From: Brachionus rotundiformis
Taxonomy: Eukaryota; Rotifera; Eurotatoria; Ploima; Brachionidae
DNA: 64,000 bases
Assembly (NCBI GenBank): GCA_016802295.1
Contig: JAESIW010000200.1
Location: forward strand, 3,624,389 to 3,688,388
Direction of reading: 5' to 3'
The notes beneath the pieces are model-generated. The model made no database searches and had not been told where the DNA came from. It was given only the letters and a program-made list of their open reading frames with translations. The number at the start of each line of letters is the position of its first letter. The first letter of the stretch is position 1. The translations under genes were made by a program, and so were the position numbers. Of this stretch, positions 45,737 to 57,635 are shown piece after piece.

Positions 45737-48176
45737 ATGGTATGTGTAATTATTTTAAATTGGACTAATTTTAATCTAAACATTTATTAGTATGGCTTTG
45801 TAAATTTTGCACTAGAGGAGCTGGTGTTGAGAAATTTCGGTGATGAGGTTTGGGAAAAGATTAAGTAAATTAGAAAATTAATAAAATAAAGGAAATGAAA
45901 TAAATTTTAAACAGAAAAGAGGCAGGTGTTGAAGTCCAGGGGCATTTTATGATTAGAGTTGTTTATGATGATAATATTACTTATTCACTAGTGGTCGCAG
46001 CATCAAAAATTTTAGGTAACCAAAGCAAAAATTATTTGCAGTTTTTTACTTTTCTTGGATAAAGATCTGCCAGCCAATTCTATTCTGGAGCTTTTTGGAC
46101 AGTTCTTTTTCGAATTTTGCGTCGAATCTGGATACGACAAAATTCTTTCTGTACTTGGTTCAACTACAAAAATTTTTCTTGAAAATTTGGATGCTTTGCA
46201 TGACCATTTGAGCACTATTTATCCAGGTAGGCTTTTTTGGTCTCTTTTTTATTTAATTTTTTTCCCATAAGGAATGAATGCACCGTCATTCAGATGCACA
46301 GAAAAGTCCGATGGAAGATTCATCCTGCACTATTATTCAGAAAGACCTGGTCTTGAATTTATTGTAATCGGTTTGGTAAAAACTGTAGCTCTAAAGCTTC
46401 ATAAGACTGACGTAGAATGCAAAATTATCAAATCTAAAGGTGAAGAGGGATGTGATCATGTTCAGTTCGAGATAATAGAAAAAAGTAAAATAAATTGGTA
46501 AAGGAAATTAGCCTAAAATTTTTTAAAGATGAGTCGCAGGAAAAAAAAGAAAAAACCATTGATAAAAAAATTTATTTTCCTTTGAGTATGGACACCAAAA
46601 AAGTAATGAGTCCTAAATCGTTTTGTAACGCGTTTCCTTTTCATGTTATTTTTGATAAAAACATGAAAATAATCCAATGCGGAACATCCATAGGTCGACT
46701 GATACCTCAACTAAAGGCTAAAAATAGTAAACTCAATGAAATCTTCACAATCATTAGGCCACACATAAAATTAGAGTTTCAGCAAATTTATTCTCAAATC
46801 ATGAGTAATTTTGTACTGGCCCGAAAAAATGATCCTTATGCAAAGAATAATAAAAATTTAAATGGATGTGAAGATAATTGTACACGATTCAAGGGACAAA
46901 TGGTCTATTTGCCAGAAAGTCAGTACATCTTGTTTCAGTGTTCACCGGCAATCATGAGCCTAGAAGACTTGTTCAAGTAAAACTTATTATATTATAGGCA
47001 AATAATTGATAATTAAATTTAACAAAATGACAAATAAGCAATCTAAAAAAAAAAATAGTATACATTGAAAGTTTTTTAATTATATCACCAATTTACAGGC
47101 ATTTTTTAATAAATTTATGTCAAAAAATTGACTAAATTGATTAATTAAATTTGTATTTTTCAAAACTTCTTTATTATAAATTTTAATAATTTTTTTAAAG
47201 TCGAGGAATGAGAATAAGTGATATTCCTATGCATGACGCAAATAGGGATTTGATTTTGTTGAATGAAAACTGGGAAGAACAATGGAAATGTACCCAGAAA
47301 CTGGAAATATTGACAGACAAACTAAAAAAAGCCTTAAATGAATTAGAATCAGAAAAAAAGAAAACTGACAAGTAAATTTTAGTTTGTAATTAAAACTAAA
47401 GTTTAATAAAATCTTTAAATTAGTCTTTTGTATTCTGTTTTGCCTCCATCGATAGCACATCAGCTGAAGCAAAACAAAACAGTCATGCCTGCTCGTTACG
47501 AACAAGTATCATTAATGTTTTGTGGTATTCAAGATTTTGGTAGCATTTGCGCCAAGTATTCAAATGATTCACAACACATTGTTAATTTACTCAATACAGT
47601 ATTTACTAAATTTGATGAAAAAATAACAAAATATCCAGAAATATATAAAGTTGAGACCGTAGGTGATAAATACATGGCAGTATGTGGTCTGCCGGAAAAA
47701 GTTGATTTTCACACAAAGCATCTCTGTTTGGCGGCATTAGACATCATGGATTCTGTTTGGGAAATACAATATATGCAGGAAAAAATAGTTATAACTATTG
47801 GAATTAATTGTGGTGAAATTGTAACTGGCGTGATTGGAAAACGTATGCCAAGATTTTGTTTGTTTGGCGATACAGTTAATTTAACTTCAAGATGTGAAAG
47901 CACTGGTATCAAAGGACGCGTAAATATATCAGAATATGCTTACGAGTAAATTTTTTAAGAACCAAAGAAAAAATTTAATTTTTTTGTTTAAGAAATTTGA
48001 TAAAACCTGATTTTTTTGATCCATCGTTTGATCTTGAGTACAGAGGAGAAGTTCAAATGAAAGGAAAACCAAGACCAATAAAAATGTGGCTTTTGTCTAG
48101 GAAATCCATTGCTTTAAACCATGAAAATTTAGTCCAGTGCCCTTTTTCAGCTAACTTTAGCAAATTTAACATCTAA
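45737..48176 (+). CDS. GUCY1B1: soluble guanylate cyclase beta subunit (NO receptor)
   Basis: Makes cGMP on nitric oxide binding, as a heterodimer with an alpha subunit. Exons: 45737-45739 (coding part only ATG), 45791-45864, 45915-46015, 46065-46226, 46272-46484, 46529-46976, 47201-47371, 47424-47945 and 47993-48176; 625 residues (human 619). The haem-binding H-NOX domain has M|YGFVNFALEELVL, the proximal His in NLDALHDHLSTIYPG and the YxSxR motif (HYYSERPG). PAS/H-NOXA begins AFPFHVIFDKN. A coiled coil (KLEILTDKLKKALNELESEKKKTD) leads into the cyclase: LLYSVLPPS, YKVETVGDKYM (Glu for guanine) and PRFCLFGDTVNLTSR (Cys for guanine). The first metal Asp is absent (MFCGIQDF), as in other beta subunits, so it needs an alpha partner. 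No alpha gene is in the window. AATAAA at 48207. Confidence 0.95.
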
Positions 48177-49261
48177 TTATATTCTCTTTAATTTTTATAT
48201 TTTAGAAATAAACTTAAAAATTAACCTAAATCGTTTTATTTTTAAAATAAACAAATAATTTCTAAATTTTAAGTTAATTATTTTATTTAATTATATAAGC
48301 ATTAACCGATTTTGAAAAAAAAATTACTAAATATTTTTAATTTCTCAGTAATTGTTATTTGGTTAAAATCTTTGCTTTTGGGACATTCATCTTGGTTAAC
48401 AAATGCAAAACTTTACTAAATTTCTATTCTCTTTTCCATGATTTATATTATACATATTACTAATGCTGAAATATCAGAAAAAGTTATATATATATTGGTT
48501 TAGTTGACTTTTGCTTACACCAGCATAAAGTAAATCTTTATCTCGGAGTCAAATTTTATTTTTCATTAACAATGGAAAAGCTTGACTCTTATTTCAATTT
48601 TTTGCACATACTGGTTATTAATTTTGTCATTGACAATATTTATAGATTTTTGAGATTCTCAAGTTAAACATAAAAACTATCTTAAGCTTATTTTGCTTGT
48701 CATATTACAAAAAATCAGGGAAAAAAAGATAAGCTTAAATATAATAATATTTGGAAAATTTTTATTAACTCTTAAAAACGTGTTCGAATCTTATATCGTT
48801 TATAAAACTAAATTCAAAATTAAATTTAGCATTAAATGATTTAAATTTTGTTTGTTAATACCAAATAATTAATACATAAATATTTCAAAAAAAATAATTT
48901 AGATATTAATTTATTAAAAGTAGCGATTTTTTTACAAATTATCTTTATTAAGTTTATATTGCTTGTTGATATTACCAAAAATTTAGAAAAAAAAATTGTT
49001 GTCAAGTTATTTGAATAAGGACACAAAATGAATTGACAGAATAAAAAAAAACACATTTCGTTTAAAATAATAACAAAGCTTAATTTTAAAAAAAATCAAA
49101 AAAATAATAAGGATCATTGAAGGAATTTTATTTTACAAAAATTTTCATTTGAATACGATTTTTTTACAATGTGATGACATTTATACAGGAATTTTTATTT
49201 TTTGGTAGTTGCTCGTCTTAAAAAAATTCAAATAATTAACAGCTTAGGAAAAAAAAATTAA
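48177..49261. other. convergent intergenic, no gene seen
   Basis: A 1.1 kb spacer between the 3' ends of the guanylate cyclase gene (+) and PDS5 (-). Candidate polyadenylation signals for the two genes lie at 48207 (+) and 49194-49199 (-). Nothing else found. Confidence 0.5.
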
Positions 49262-52200
49262 TTACTTTTGTCTTAATGAATATGAAGGTGAATCAACGGA
49301 TGGCTTGTTGGTAATTTTTTTTGCCCTAGTCTTTGGAGACTCATTTACAGATTTATTTGTTTGTCTAGTCGAGCTTCTTGTAGCTTTTTTCTCAATATTT
49401 TTCTCAACAACTTCCTCTGAATCTTCCTCTACCAAGTTTTTATTATCTGTTAATTCATCATTTTGTTCTTTAGTCTCTTCAATTTCGTTTTCTTTTTCTT
49501 CTTCGATTTCAACATGTAAAGACTTTTTGTCTTCTCTTGCTTTTCTTGTTTTATTAACCACAGGGCTACATTTGGCAGATGATAACTTGGAAATTCCTGC
49601 ACTTCGAGTAGCTCTAGATGGACTTTTATTTGCTTCCTCGTTCTCTTCACTCTCTGGCTTCTTTTCTTCCATATTTGAATCAGTCAATCTCTTTTTGGAA
49701 ACCGGTGGTGAAACAGATTCATCATCTGTTTTTGATTTTTCAGGAGAAGATGGATCTTTTTGGGAATTAAGTGATCTTCTTATATCACTCAAAACCATAT
49801 CTTCGTCACCAGAATCCTCTTCCTTATTGCTTTCTTCGGCCTTTCTTTTCTTTCCAATGGGAATAATTTGAATCTTTGAAACAGTGGCCGTACTTTTTGA
49901 TTCAGCTATCTCTGAAATATCACCCAATTGATTTGTTTTTTCCGTATCTTGACCATCAGCTAGTTTTGTACTCTCAGTTTGTTTAAAAAGTTCCTCTACT
50001 TCCTTATTTAGCTCGTTATTTTGATCCTCATTACCATTTTCTCTTGGTGTAAAGAATCCACCTGGAAGATTTACGTCAAATTGGCATTCTTTGTTTGTCA
50101 AATAGTTGGTTGTCTTTGAATACATATGAAATAAAAATATTTCACAAATAAATACAAGACTCTTAATTATTAAGCAACAATAAAATTGGTGTTTTAAAAT
50201 TTAAAGTTAATTACTTTATTGTAAATATATAAATTCTGAAATGCAGCTTTGTTCATTGAGTGGTTTTCTGTTTTTGACGATTGGGAAACTGCACTTGAAG
50301 CAAGCCCGTCATCACTTGATTTGATTTTATTAAGGATTTTTTTTATCAATGCAATTTGATAACCATCCGGATTTTCAATTAAAGGATCCAGTATTAAAGA
50401 TAAGCATCTTTTAATTTCAATTTAAATTAAAAATTATTATTTTTTTTCATTTTAAAATTTACTCTTTGACTTGTTTAACTTTGTTATCGTCTTTGAGTGA
50501 GTCAATTTTTATGTTATGTGCCATAAGGCTGACAGCATATGGTAAACACATTTCTGGTAAAATTCGATCTTCAAAGGAATTAAAATTTCAAATTAACTAA
50601 AATTTTCAATTTAATTTTACTTTTTTGAGAGGATGCCTGCTTGGATTCCTTCGATTCCAATTGGCGGTATTGTTTAATCAAAGTTATATAGATCTTTTTA
50701 ACTTTATTTTTTCGCTCTTTATTCGGGTCTAAACCGCACAGAGCAAAAATGCCCATGTAATAAAATGGTAATTTGTTAGTCTTTAAGGGTTTGGTCAATT
50801 TTTTGATCATTATTTCTTTGACATTGTTCACCGGATCCTTAAATATGTTTAGAGAATAATATAAATAATAAAATTTGAATGAATTTTTAAATAATACAAT
50901 TATCAATTTGGCTAAAACATGAAAATACTCAGCTGTGATTAATTGCTTGAAATAAGGTTCTTGAGCTAACTTTATCAATTGAGAACCACATGTCACTCTT
51001 AAACGTGAACGTTCGGCTTCACTATAAAAAAAATTAAAATATTAAATTTCAATAATTTTAATGAAATCAAATTAATTTTTTACCTAACAAGAACTATATT
51101 TTTTGTTTCATCAGGTTCTTCACTATTTGTTGGTTTCGATAATGATTCGGAGACATTATCCCTAATGAGTTTGATTAAAATTTTTATTGTAAAAAGAATT
51201 ATTGAACATTCTGATTTTAGCCCAAGACAACATCTAACGACCAGTTTGATTGCCTCAAGCTATTTAATAAAAAAAAATTTAAATTAACAATTTAATTTAT
51301 TTAAAAATTAATTGAATTTTTTAAAATTTTTTAGATTCTTATTATTGATAACTTTATTTAGTAAATGATTTTAGAATTTATTATTAACGCTTGAAGAGCC
51401 AAAAAGTTTTTAAGGTCCAATTTAAATCTGTTATCTATTATCTGTTAGAAAATTATTATATTCTTAAACAATTCAGAAATTGAAAAAAAATTTCAAATAT
51501 TATCCTTTAAGAATTTCATTAAATTTTAAAAGGAATTCAAAAACCTTATTGAATCTTCTATTGTTTTTATAAATTTTTAAAAATAATGAAAATTTTATTT
51601 TTCAAAATAAAACAAAAAAAAGAGTAAAAATTAAAAGTGTATTGATTTAGATATAACCTTAGATCAGAACGGTCAATCTTCTTGATTCAACCTGAGCCAA
51701 TAATGAACTATACATATCTAATGTATCAAAAATAAAAAACTACACTGTTTTGAACGAACTTGGTCCTTAAATGGACACCTCAATGACCTAAAGTAGGGCA
51801 ACCAGCAAGAACATGGAGGTCAACAACCATGAAAGAGCTCAGCAAATGAGAATGGTATGGGAAAAAAACAACGACTAGATAACATAAATTAAAATATCAA
51901 TCATTTATGTTAAAAACTCGATCAAAACTTAAATCTAAAAAATACTAGGATAAAATTTTAGAAATTGATTAACTTATCCTTAGAATTTGAATATTGGTAA
52001 TGGCTGTTTTTTTCTTAACAAAAAATATATAAACATACTCTGGCTCTTGTGTTAATAGGCAGTTCTTCTTCATTTTCACACCACTTTCCGGCCAATTTTA
52101 AATTATTCTAAATAAATATAATAAATAATTATTACTAAATTATATTATTTTGATTCTTTTTTACTTTTCTTTTTGCTGTAAATATAGTTGAACTTTCATT

Positions 52201-55200
52201 AAAAGAAATATTCAATTGAGCATTCAAGGGCTGCATCAGAATCTCTTTCATAATTGATTTAGATATAAATTCTTTCATTTCCTTGCCGACTACTTTGGGT
52301 ATAGCATAACAAATATGACCTAAGCTAACTAGACATGTTATAAATGATTTTCCTTGTTTTTTTTCGGCTTCTTGAACCAATTCCTACATAATAAATACTT
52401 AAATTAAAATATTAATCTTTAATCCAGCATATCATACTTTGCAAAGATCGTGAAGTATTTGCTGATTTTTTGGTTGTTCAAAATTTTTATAAATTAAATT
52501 TATAGCGTGTTTTGCTTGCTTGGTTTTACCATGTATGCATAAATTTTTCAATTTGTCCAAGTATTTCTCGTTTATGGTATTAAATTCTTCAGTATCTTCT
52601 TTAGCTCTTGCGCTAGTTGAGTAGAATGTATTGAGTAGTTTAAGTGTGCTGCTAACTACATTATCTTTTCTACAATTTATGAAACTAAACAATTTTTGAT
52701 AAGTAGTTGAGTTGTTGAAGCCATAGTTATTATGAATAAGGAACAAGTAGTTCAAAAGCTTAATGCCCTTTTCACCATCATCATCTACATGTCTGATCAG
52801 AAGCCGGTCTGTTTGTGGATTGGAAACTTCCGAGCTCCTGATTGTCTCGTTGTCTTCCATTTCTTCATCGCCATCGAAACTATCCATATTTTCCTCATCA
52901 TGCTCATTTTGTTCCATCTCTTCTTCGGACTCACTATTAGAATTGTCGTCTTCGCCACTTGATTCTTCCAATTTTCCTTTTCTACCTTTTCGATTCGAAG
53001 CTTTGGGCTCAGCTTTTCGACTTCTTTTTCTCATCAATCGTCGCTGTTTTAGAGTAAGCCTTTGTCTGACTTTGTACTCAATCAATTCAATTAATCTTTC
53101 AATGCATTCTTTATCTATTATTATAGAAGACATTCGTTCTATCAGTCGTTTGGCCATGTTTGATTGGGACTGGTTAAGTGAGCTCAAGTTTGTCAGAATT
53201 AATTGCTTAGAAAAAAAAAGTGACCAAAAGGTTTAATTTTATTTTATTAATGGCAAATATACAATCAATTGAAGCGATTTGGAGCATGAATTGTTCACAT
53301 TTACCAAATTTTTGAAATAATTTCTAATATTGTGGTTTGTTTTGAGAGTATTTAGGAAAACTTTCATAAAATCATGACCTTTGGATGCATCCAAAAGTTG
53401 TTCTAAAACAAATTGAATAATTCAAATTTAAAATATTTACTTTATTTATTTTTTCTTACGGGAAATTAAAATTATTTCATTGAAATGAGGATCATTGAAA
53501 TCAATTTTGGGATTTTCTTCTATCTTTTCAATCAAAGACTTCATAATTGTGTTCAAACTAAAATAATTAACTTAAAATTAAATAATTTCTTTGTTTAATT
53601 AGCATCACTCACAATACTCTGTTTTTCATTATTTCCATCAAAGACCTTGAATAAATTTTGTTAATAATTAATTTATTTATATAATAAACAAAAATTGTTT
53701 TAAAATTTATTTTCTTTTTAATTAATTCAACATGTTAAAAGGATAAGCTTTTGTAATTTTAAAAGACTATTGTTGCAAATAATTTTTATAGTTTTTTGTC
53801 AATTTGGTCAATCAGTCATCAGATCAAATTCGATAATAAGAACAATAATATGATTAAAAGGCATTACAGAGAGTATTCAATGGAACAAAGCTATTTCTTT
53901 TTCAAGTTTGTTAGGACTTACCATCAGTTAATTAATCATGGAAATTTTTTCTTAACTTAATTTCTTTTTTCGTTTTTTTACATCGCCTCGCCCACAAGGC
54001 GTTCATTGAATAATAAATAAATAAATAAAAAAATAAATAGTTAGCTAACTTTTTATCACCATGCTAAACAAAATGTCCTTTAAAACAGAATCGCTATATT
54101 CTTAAGTATTAAGAAAAAGGTCTACTTATTTTCATAAACAAACTGGAGTGTAGCAGCAAAAGAAACATGATATTATTTTTTATTAATAATTTTTATCTAA
54201 TAATTTTAATTCTTAGTTGATTAATTATTAAATTCTGTTTTAAAATTTTCCTAGTTTTGACCATATTTTTAATTTGGTTGTATATTTAATTTTTTTTCTC
54301 AAATCCAAGCTTTCTTTTTAAAAAAATATATCTTTATCTTTATAAGTAAGATTTTAGAAAAAACTTGTTTTGTTACTTTTTGTTTAATACTAAAATATTT
54401 TGATTAAATAAATTTCTGTTCAGATTTGGACGATGGCTTTTGACGAATAAAAAAAAATATGAAATATAGAATAGAATAAGAAAATGGCTTAATGATACTG
54501 AATTTAGCATCTGGCAAAAATATGTTTCACCACCTGGCTTCGCTTCAACCAATAACACTTTTGAAAGTTTAAATGGTCGTATTAAAAAGTTCTATGCAAA
54601 ACGTGAATCTTAAAGTGTTCAAATGTCGATGGATATGATTTACAAAGAGTCAATAACATTCTATATTGTTCATAAGCCCATGATGTATCGAAACCACATA
54701 TAAATGTGATTGAGCCTCTGGTAGATCCTGTTTACCCGTAGATTGATGTTGTGCATTGATTGATTTTTTTATACTTTTATTCTTGAATTTATGAAAGTAT
54801 TCTATGAGATATATTTTTATTCCATAGTTAAAATTTAATTATCGTTTTATGCTATAACAGTCTGTTTTTTATACTAAAATAAATAAAATTTTGTTTATAC
54901 TTAAAAGAATTTTTTTTATTCGTCAAAAGCCCTACAGATTTATCAATCAAATTATTAAGGAAATTTTTTCAAAAGGATCAAATTTGTAAAAAAAATTAAT
55001 TTTACATTATTGAGTAATCATCAAAAGTTGTAAAAGCATAATATAATTGAGCCATTTTTTCCTTGGCATCCAACGAATATGGAACAATGCTACTATTAAG
55101 CAGTCTTTCAACCAGTAATCTAGAAAATTTGATTGAATTAATTAAAACATGAATATATGGCAAAAAGTACTTGTCTTCGATTGATTCTTGGAAATATATT

Positions 55201-56966
55201 CTCATTATTTTGCTCGGTATCCAGCTAACAACTTGAACAGTAGATCTGCTCACATTTATTTTTGAGTGAATTTTTTTGTATAAAGCAGCCAGACCTTGAA
55301 GAGCTGATTTTCTGACTTTTATTTTGACATCTAGAGTTCTTTCCTTTAGCACATTTAAAATGTCCAATGTTATAAGATTGGAGTCTTGTTTTATAGCTTT
55401 GAGAATTTCTTGCACTACTTCGAACCTTAGCGATTCCTCCGAGTCCAATGATCTGTTTTTGATTATTTCGATTATTTGATCAACTACTGAAGATCCATGT
55501 TGGTTCAAAGTATTCAGTGATGTTGAGTCTGCAATTGAGGAAGATGAATGCGAGCCAGATATTGATTTAATGGAGGTGGACTGCTGGATCAAAAAGTCAC
55601 ATATATGCTGCACACATATCTTTCTAATATCTTCATTGGCATCGGCAAATCTCTCCAAATAGGCTTCCCAAAGATTTGGCACTTTTTGAGCCAGAAGCGA
55701 GTCTTTTTCGCTAAACATCTTTGACAATAGCTTGGTGTATTCTCTTCTTTCTTTTAGATCATTGCTCTTTAACTTATATTCCAATTGAGGCAGCAAAAGC
55801 TCCAGCAAAGCATATCTTATTGAGTAAAGCTCGTAAATGATCAAGCAAAGCTTGTCAGATATAAATTGGTTCGATTGGCCATGAACAAAACTTGTAGTTG
55901 CCTTATCTGCATTCAACGAGGAGTTTAAACTCTCATCACTGCTTATACTGGCATTCAAGTTTGGTGTAATTTGGGGAAAAGATTTTAATGTTGAATTTCC
56001 GCGACTGGTAAGAAGAATATTGTTTAAATGCTTGAAATAAAATGATAAAATTTATGTATTTTTTTTTATTATCTATAAATACATTTTGAACAAGAAACTC
56101 AAAGTTCTCGTTTCCTTTTTTGATTAAATTCGAGGCTAGATTGAAAGCTTCCTTGTTATTACTTTTTTGTGGTTCAATAATTCTGGCAAAAAGTGTGTCC
56201 AAAACACGACTGGAAAGATTATCTGATTCATTCAATAACGGTAGTAAGAGCTCGTTTAGTTCTAATCTCACATTGGCATCAGTTTTATCACTTTAAATTT
56301 CAGAAATATACAAAAAAATTAATTAACCTTAAGAAAATTATATTCTACTTAATTATTTTGAAGGCAACTTCAAAAACATCAGCAACTATTTCTTGACTAT
56401 CTTCCAAATCTAGACAAAGTAAAAACTTGTTATCAGATCGTAAATTCTAAAAAAATGAATGCATTTTAACTGGTGTTTTTTTTTGGTTAAAAGATTACTT
56501 CAAGCAAATAATGGTATCTGTTATAAGCTGTCTTTGATTTGTCATTTAAGCCTTTTAATTGATTAGCAAGAAATGTGAATATTTTCTGAAATTTTTTATA
56601 TTATTTTTTGTCTATTTTAATTAGAATTAAAGCTACTTTTAGATTTGCAGGATCTTGGTAAGGTAAATCTGGCGAGTACAGCCGAATGATGTCGGCTAAG
56701 CAGCAAGCTATCAAAAGCTTGACATCGTCATGTTCATGTTCAAGAAATACATCACTACCAATCAGAATAGCCAGTTGCTTGTACTTGTCAAGTGACGGAT
56801 CTTTGCCAAAGTTTTGAAATGTTTGTTGAATTTTCTTTAATAAATGTAGTTAATAAATGGTTTTTGAACTTAATGAGAAATTCACTTTTAGACGTCTAAT
56901 TAATTCATCATTTGCGAGTTCTATTTGAATGTCCTTACAACCGGGAGGATAAGTTATCTCATTCAT
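49262..56966 (-). CDS. PDS5: cohesin regulator PDS5
   Basis: HEAT-repeat protein that loads, protects and releases cohesin with WAPL in the nucleus. Exons from 5': 56886-56966, 56637-56834, 56499-56585, 56349-56446, 56083-56290, 55006-56030, 53613-53645, 53460-53557, 53305-53402, 52438-53205, 52165-52383, 52039-52107, 51084-51259, 50898-51021, 50621-50837, 50463-50568, 50215-50407 and 49262-50113; about 1549 residues (human PDS5A/B 1337/1447). Landmarks: MNEITYPPGCKDI, LLIACCLADIIRLYSPDLPY, LLPQLEYKLKSNDLKER, KERTLDVKIKVRKSALQGLA, VERLLNSSIVPYSLDAKEKM, KQAKHAINLIYKNF, RLRVTCGSQLIKLAQEP and MGIFALCGLDPNKER. The C-terminus is a long charged, Ser/Lys/Glu-rich, disordered tail (ATRSSTRQ-like motifs), typical of the family. 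Exon 10 contains an acidic insert of about 60 residues. Two long introns hold transposon fossils. Confidence 0.95.
51793..51878 (+). pseudogene. LINE reverse transcriptase tail fossil in PDS5 intron
   Basis: The plus strand reads VGQPARTWRSTTMKELSK, then after one frameshift MRMVWEKNND and a stop. This resembles the GRPxxTWR..VxxEL..xGxxWxE tail that follows the RT of many LINEs. It lies antisense in the 51260-52038 intron of PDS5. Confidence 0.55.
53978..54040 (+). repeat. LINE/SINE-like 3' end with (TAAA)n tail
   Basis: A GC-rich hairpin (CGCCT ... AGGCG) followed by TTCATTGAATAATAAATAAATA and further TAAA repeats. Such a hairpin plus short tandem tail is typical of non-LTR retrotransposon 3' ends. 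It stands in the largest PDS5 intron with no coding remnant attached. Confidence 0.55.
54476..54660 (+). pseudogene. MULE transposase fragment in PDS5 intron
   Basis: The plus strand reads RKWLNDTEFSIWQKYVSPPG and then FASTNNTFESLNGRIKKFYAKRES, a stop, and SVQMSMDMIYKESI. The (S)TNN..E..N..IKK block is characteristic of the C-terminal part of the Mutator-like transposase core. The fragment is short, has in-frame stops and lies antisense in the 53646-55005 intron of PDS5. Confidence 0.65.
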
Positions 56967-57635
56967 TATTCTCCAATATAAGGCTTTATATGTCGTTTCA
57001 GTTTAAATTCAATTGAATTTTTGAAAAATAGAAATATGCATAGAAACAGAATTTAATATTTTAATACATTAATTTTGCATTAATTAGGAATTATTTTAAA
57101 AATTAAAATATTATTACAATTGTGATGATTTTGTTTAAAAAATATCCAAATTAAATAATTTTAGTGCTTAAATACTAATAATAAAGTGATAGACTTATGT
57201 AGTCTTTGTTTTGATTGTTTGATGATCAGCTAAAAATTTTGTCTTTATTAAAATTGAAATTTTTTATACAAATGGAAACAAGCTTTTTAATTTTTAAAAT
57301 AATATTTAAATATGTTCAAATTACGAAAAAATAAAGTTGTTTTTTATTTTCATAAATCATGTACCTATATTTATCTTTATATTTTATATTTATATTTTAT
57401 TTAATATTTCTTTTTTAGATTTTTTCGTATAAAAAAAATAAATTCTCGAAAATTGTTAGGTTAGTTATTTTCTGGTTCTAGCTGTATATATCATATAGGG
57501 AAAGAATTATTATAAAAAAGTATAATTTTTTATTCAAATCTTCAAATTGTACTATTCAATTTGTTAAAAAATAGATTTTTTTATATTTCTATAAAGATTA
57601 TATTTTTAGATTATTGATTTATAAATTTTTATAAA
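56967..57635. promoter_or_regulatory. PDS5/TMEM33 divergent intergenic region
   Basis: These 669 bases separate the start codons of PDS5 (leftward) and TMEM33 (rightward). Promoters of both genes must lie here unless 5' introns exist. The sequence is AT-rich and I recognise no core promoter element or transcription-factor array. Confidence 0.5.

Noticed and set aside
46016..46064. Reading exon 4 of guanylate cyclase from the TTTGCAG acceptor at about 46041
   Set aside because: It breaks phase and would leave a 25-nt intron. The acceptor GATAAAG at 46064 gives Asp-Leu-Pro-Ala-Asn in phase and matches the family.
49305..49871. 188-codon plus-strand Ser/Phe-rich frame
   Set aside because: Antisense of the charged C-terminal tail of PDS5; Glu/Lys codons read backwards give Ser/Phe/Leu.
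52763..53236. 157-codon plus-strand frame
   Set aside because: Antisense shadow of PDS5 exon 10.
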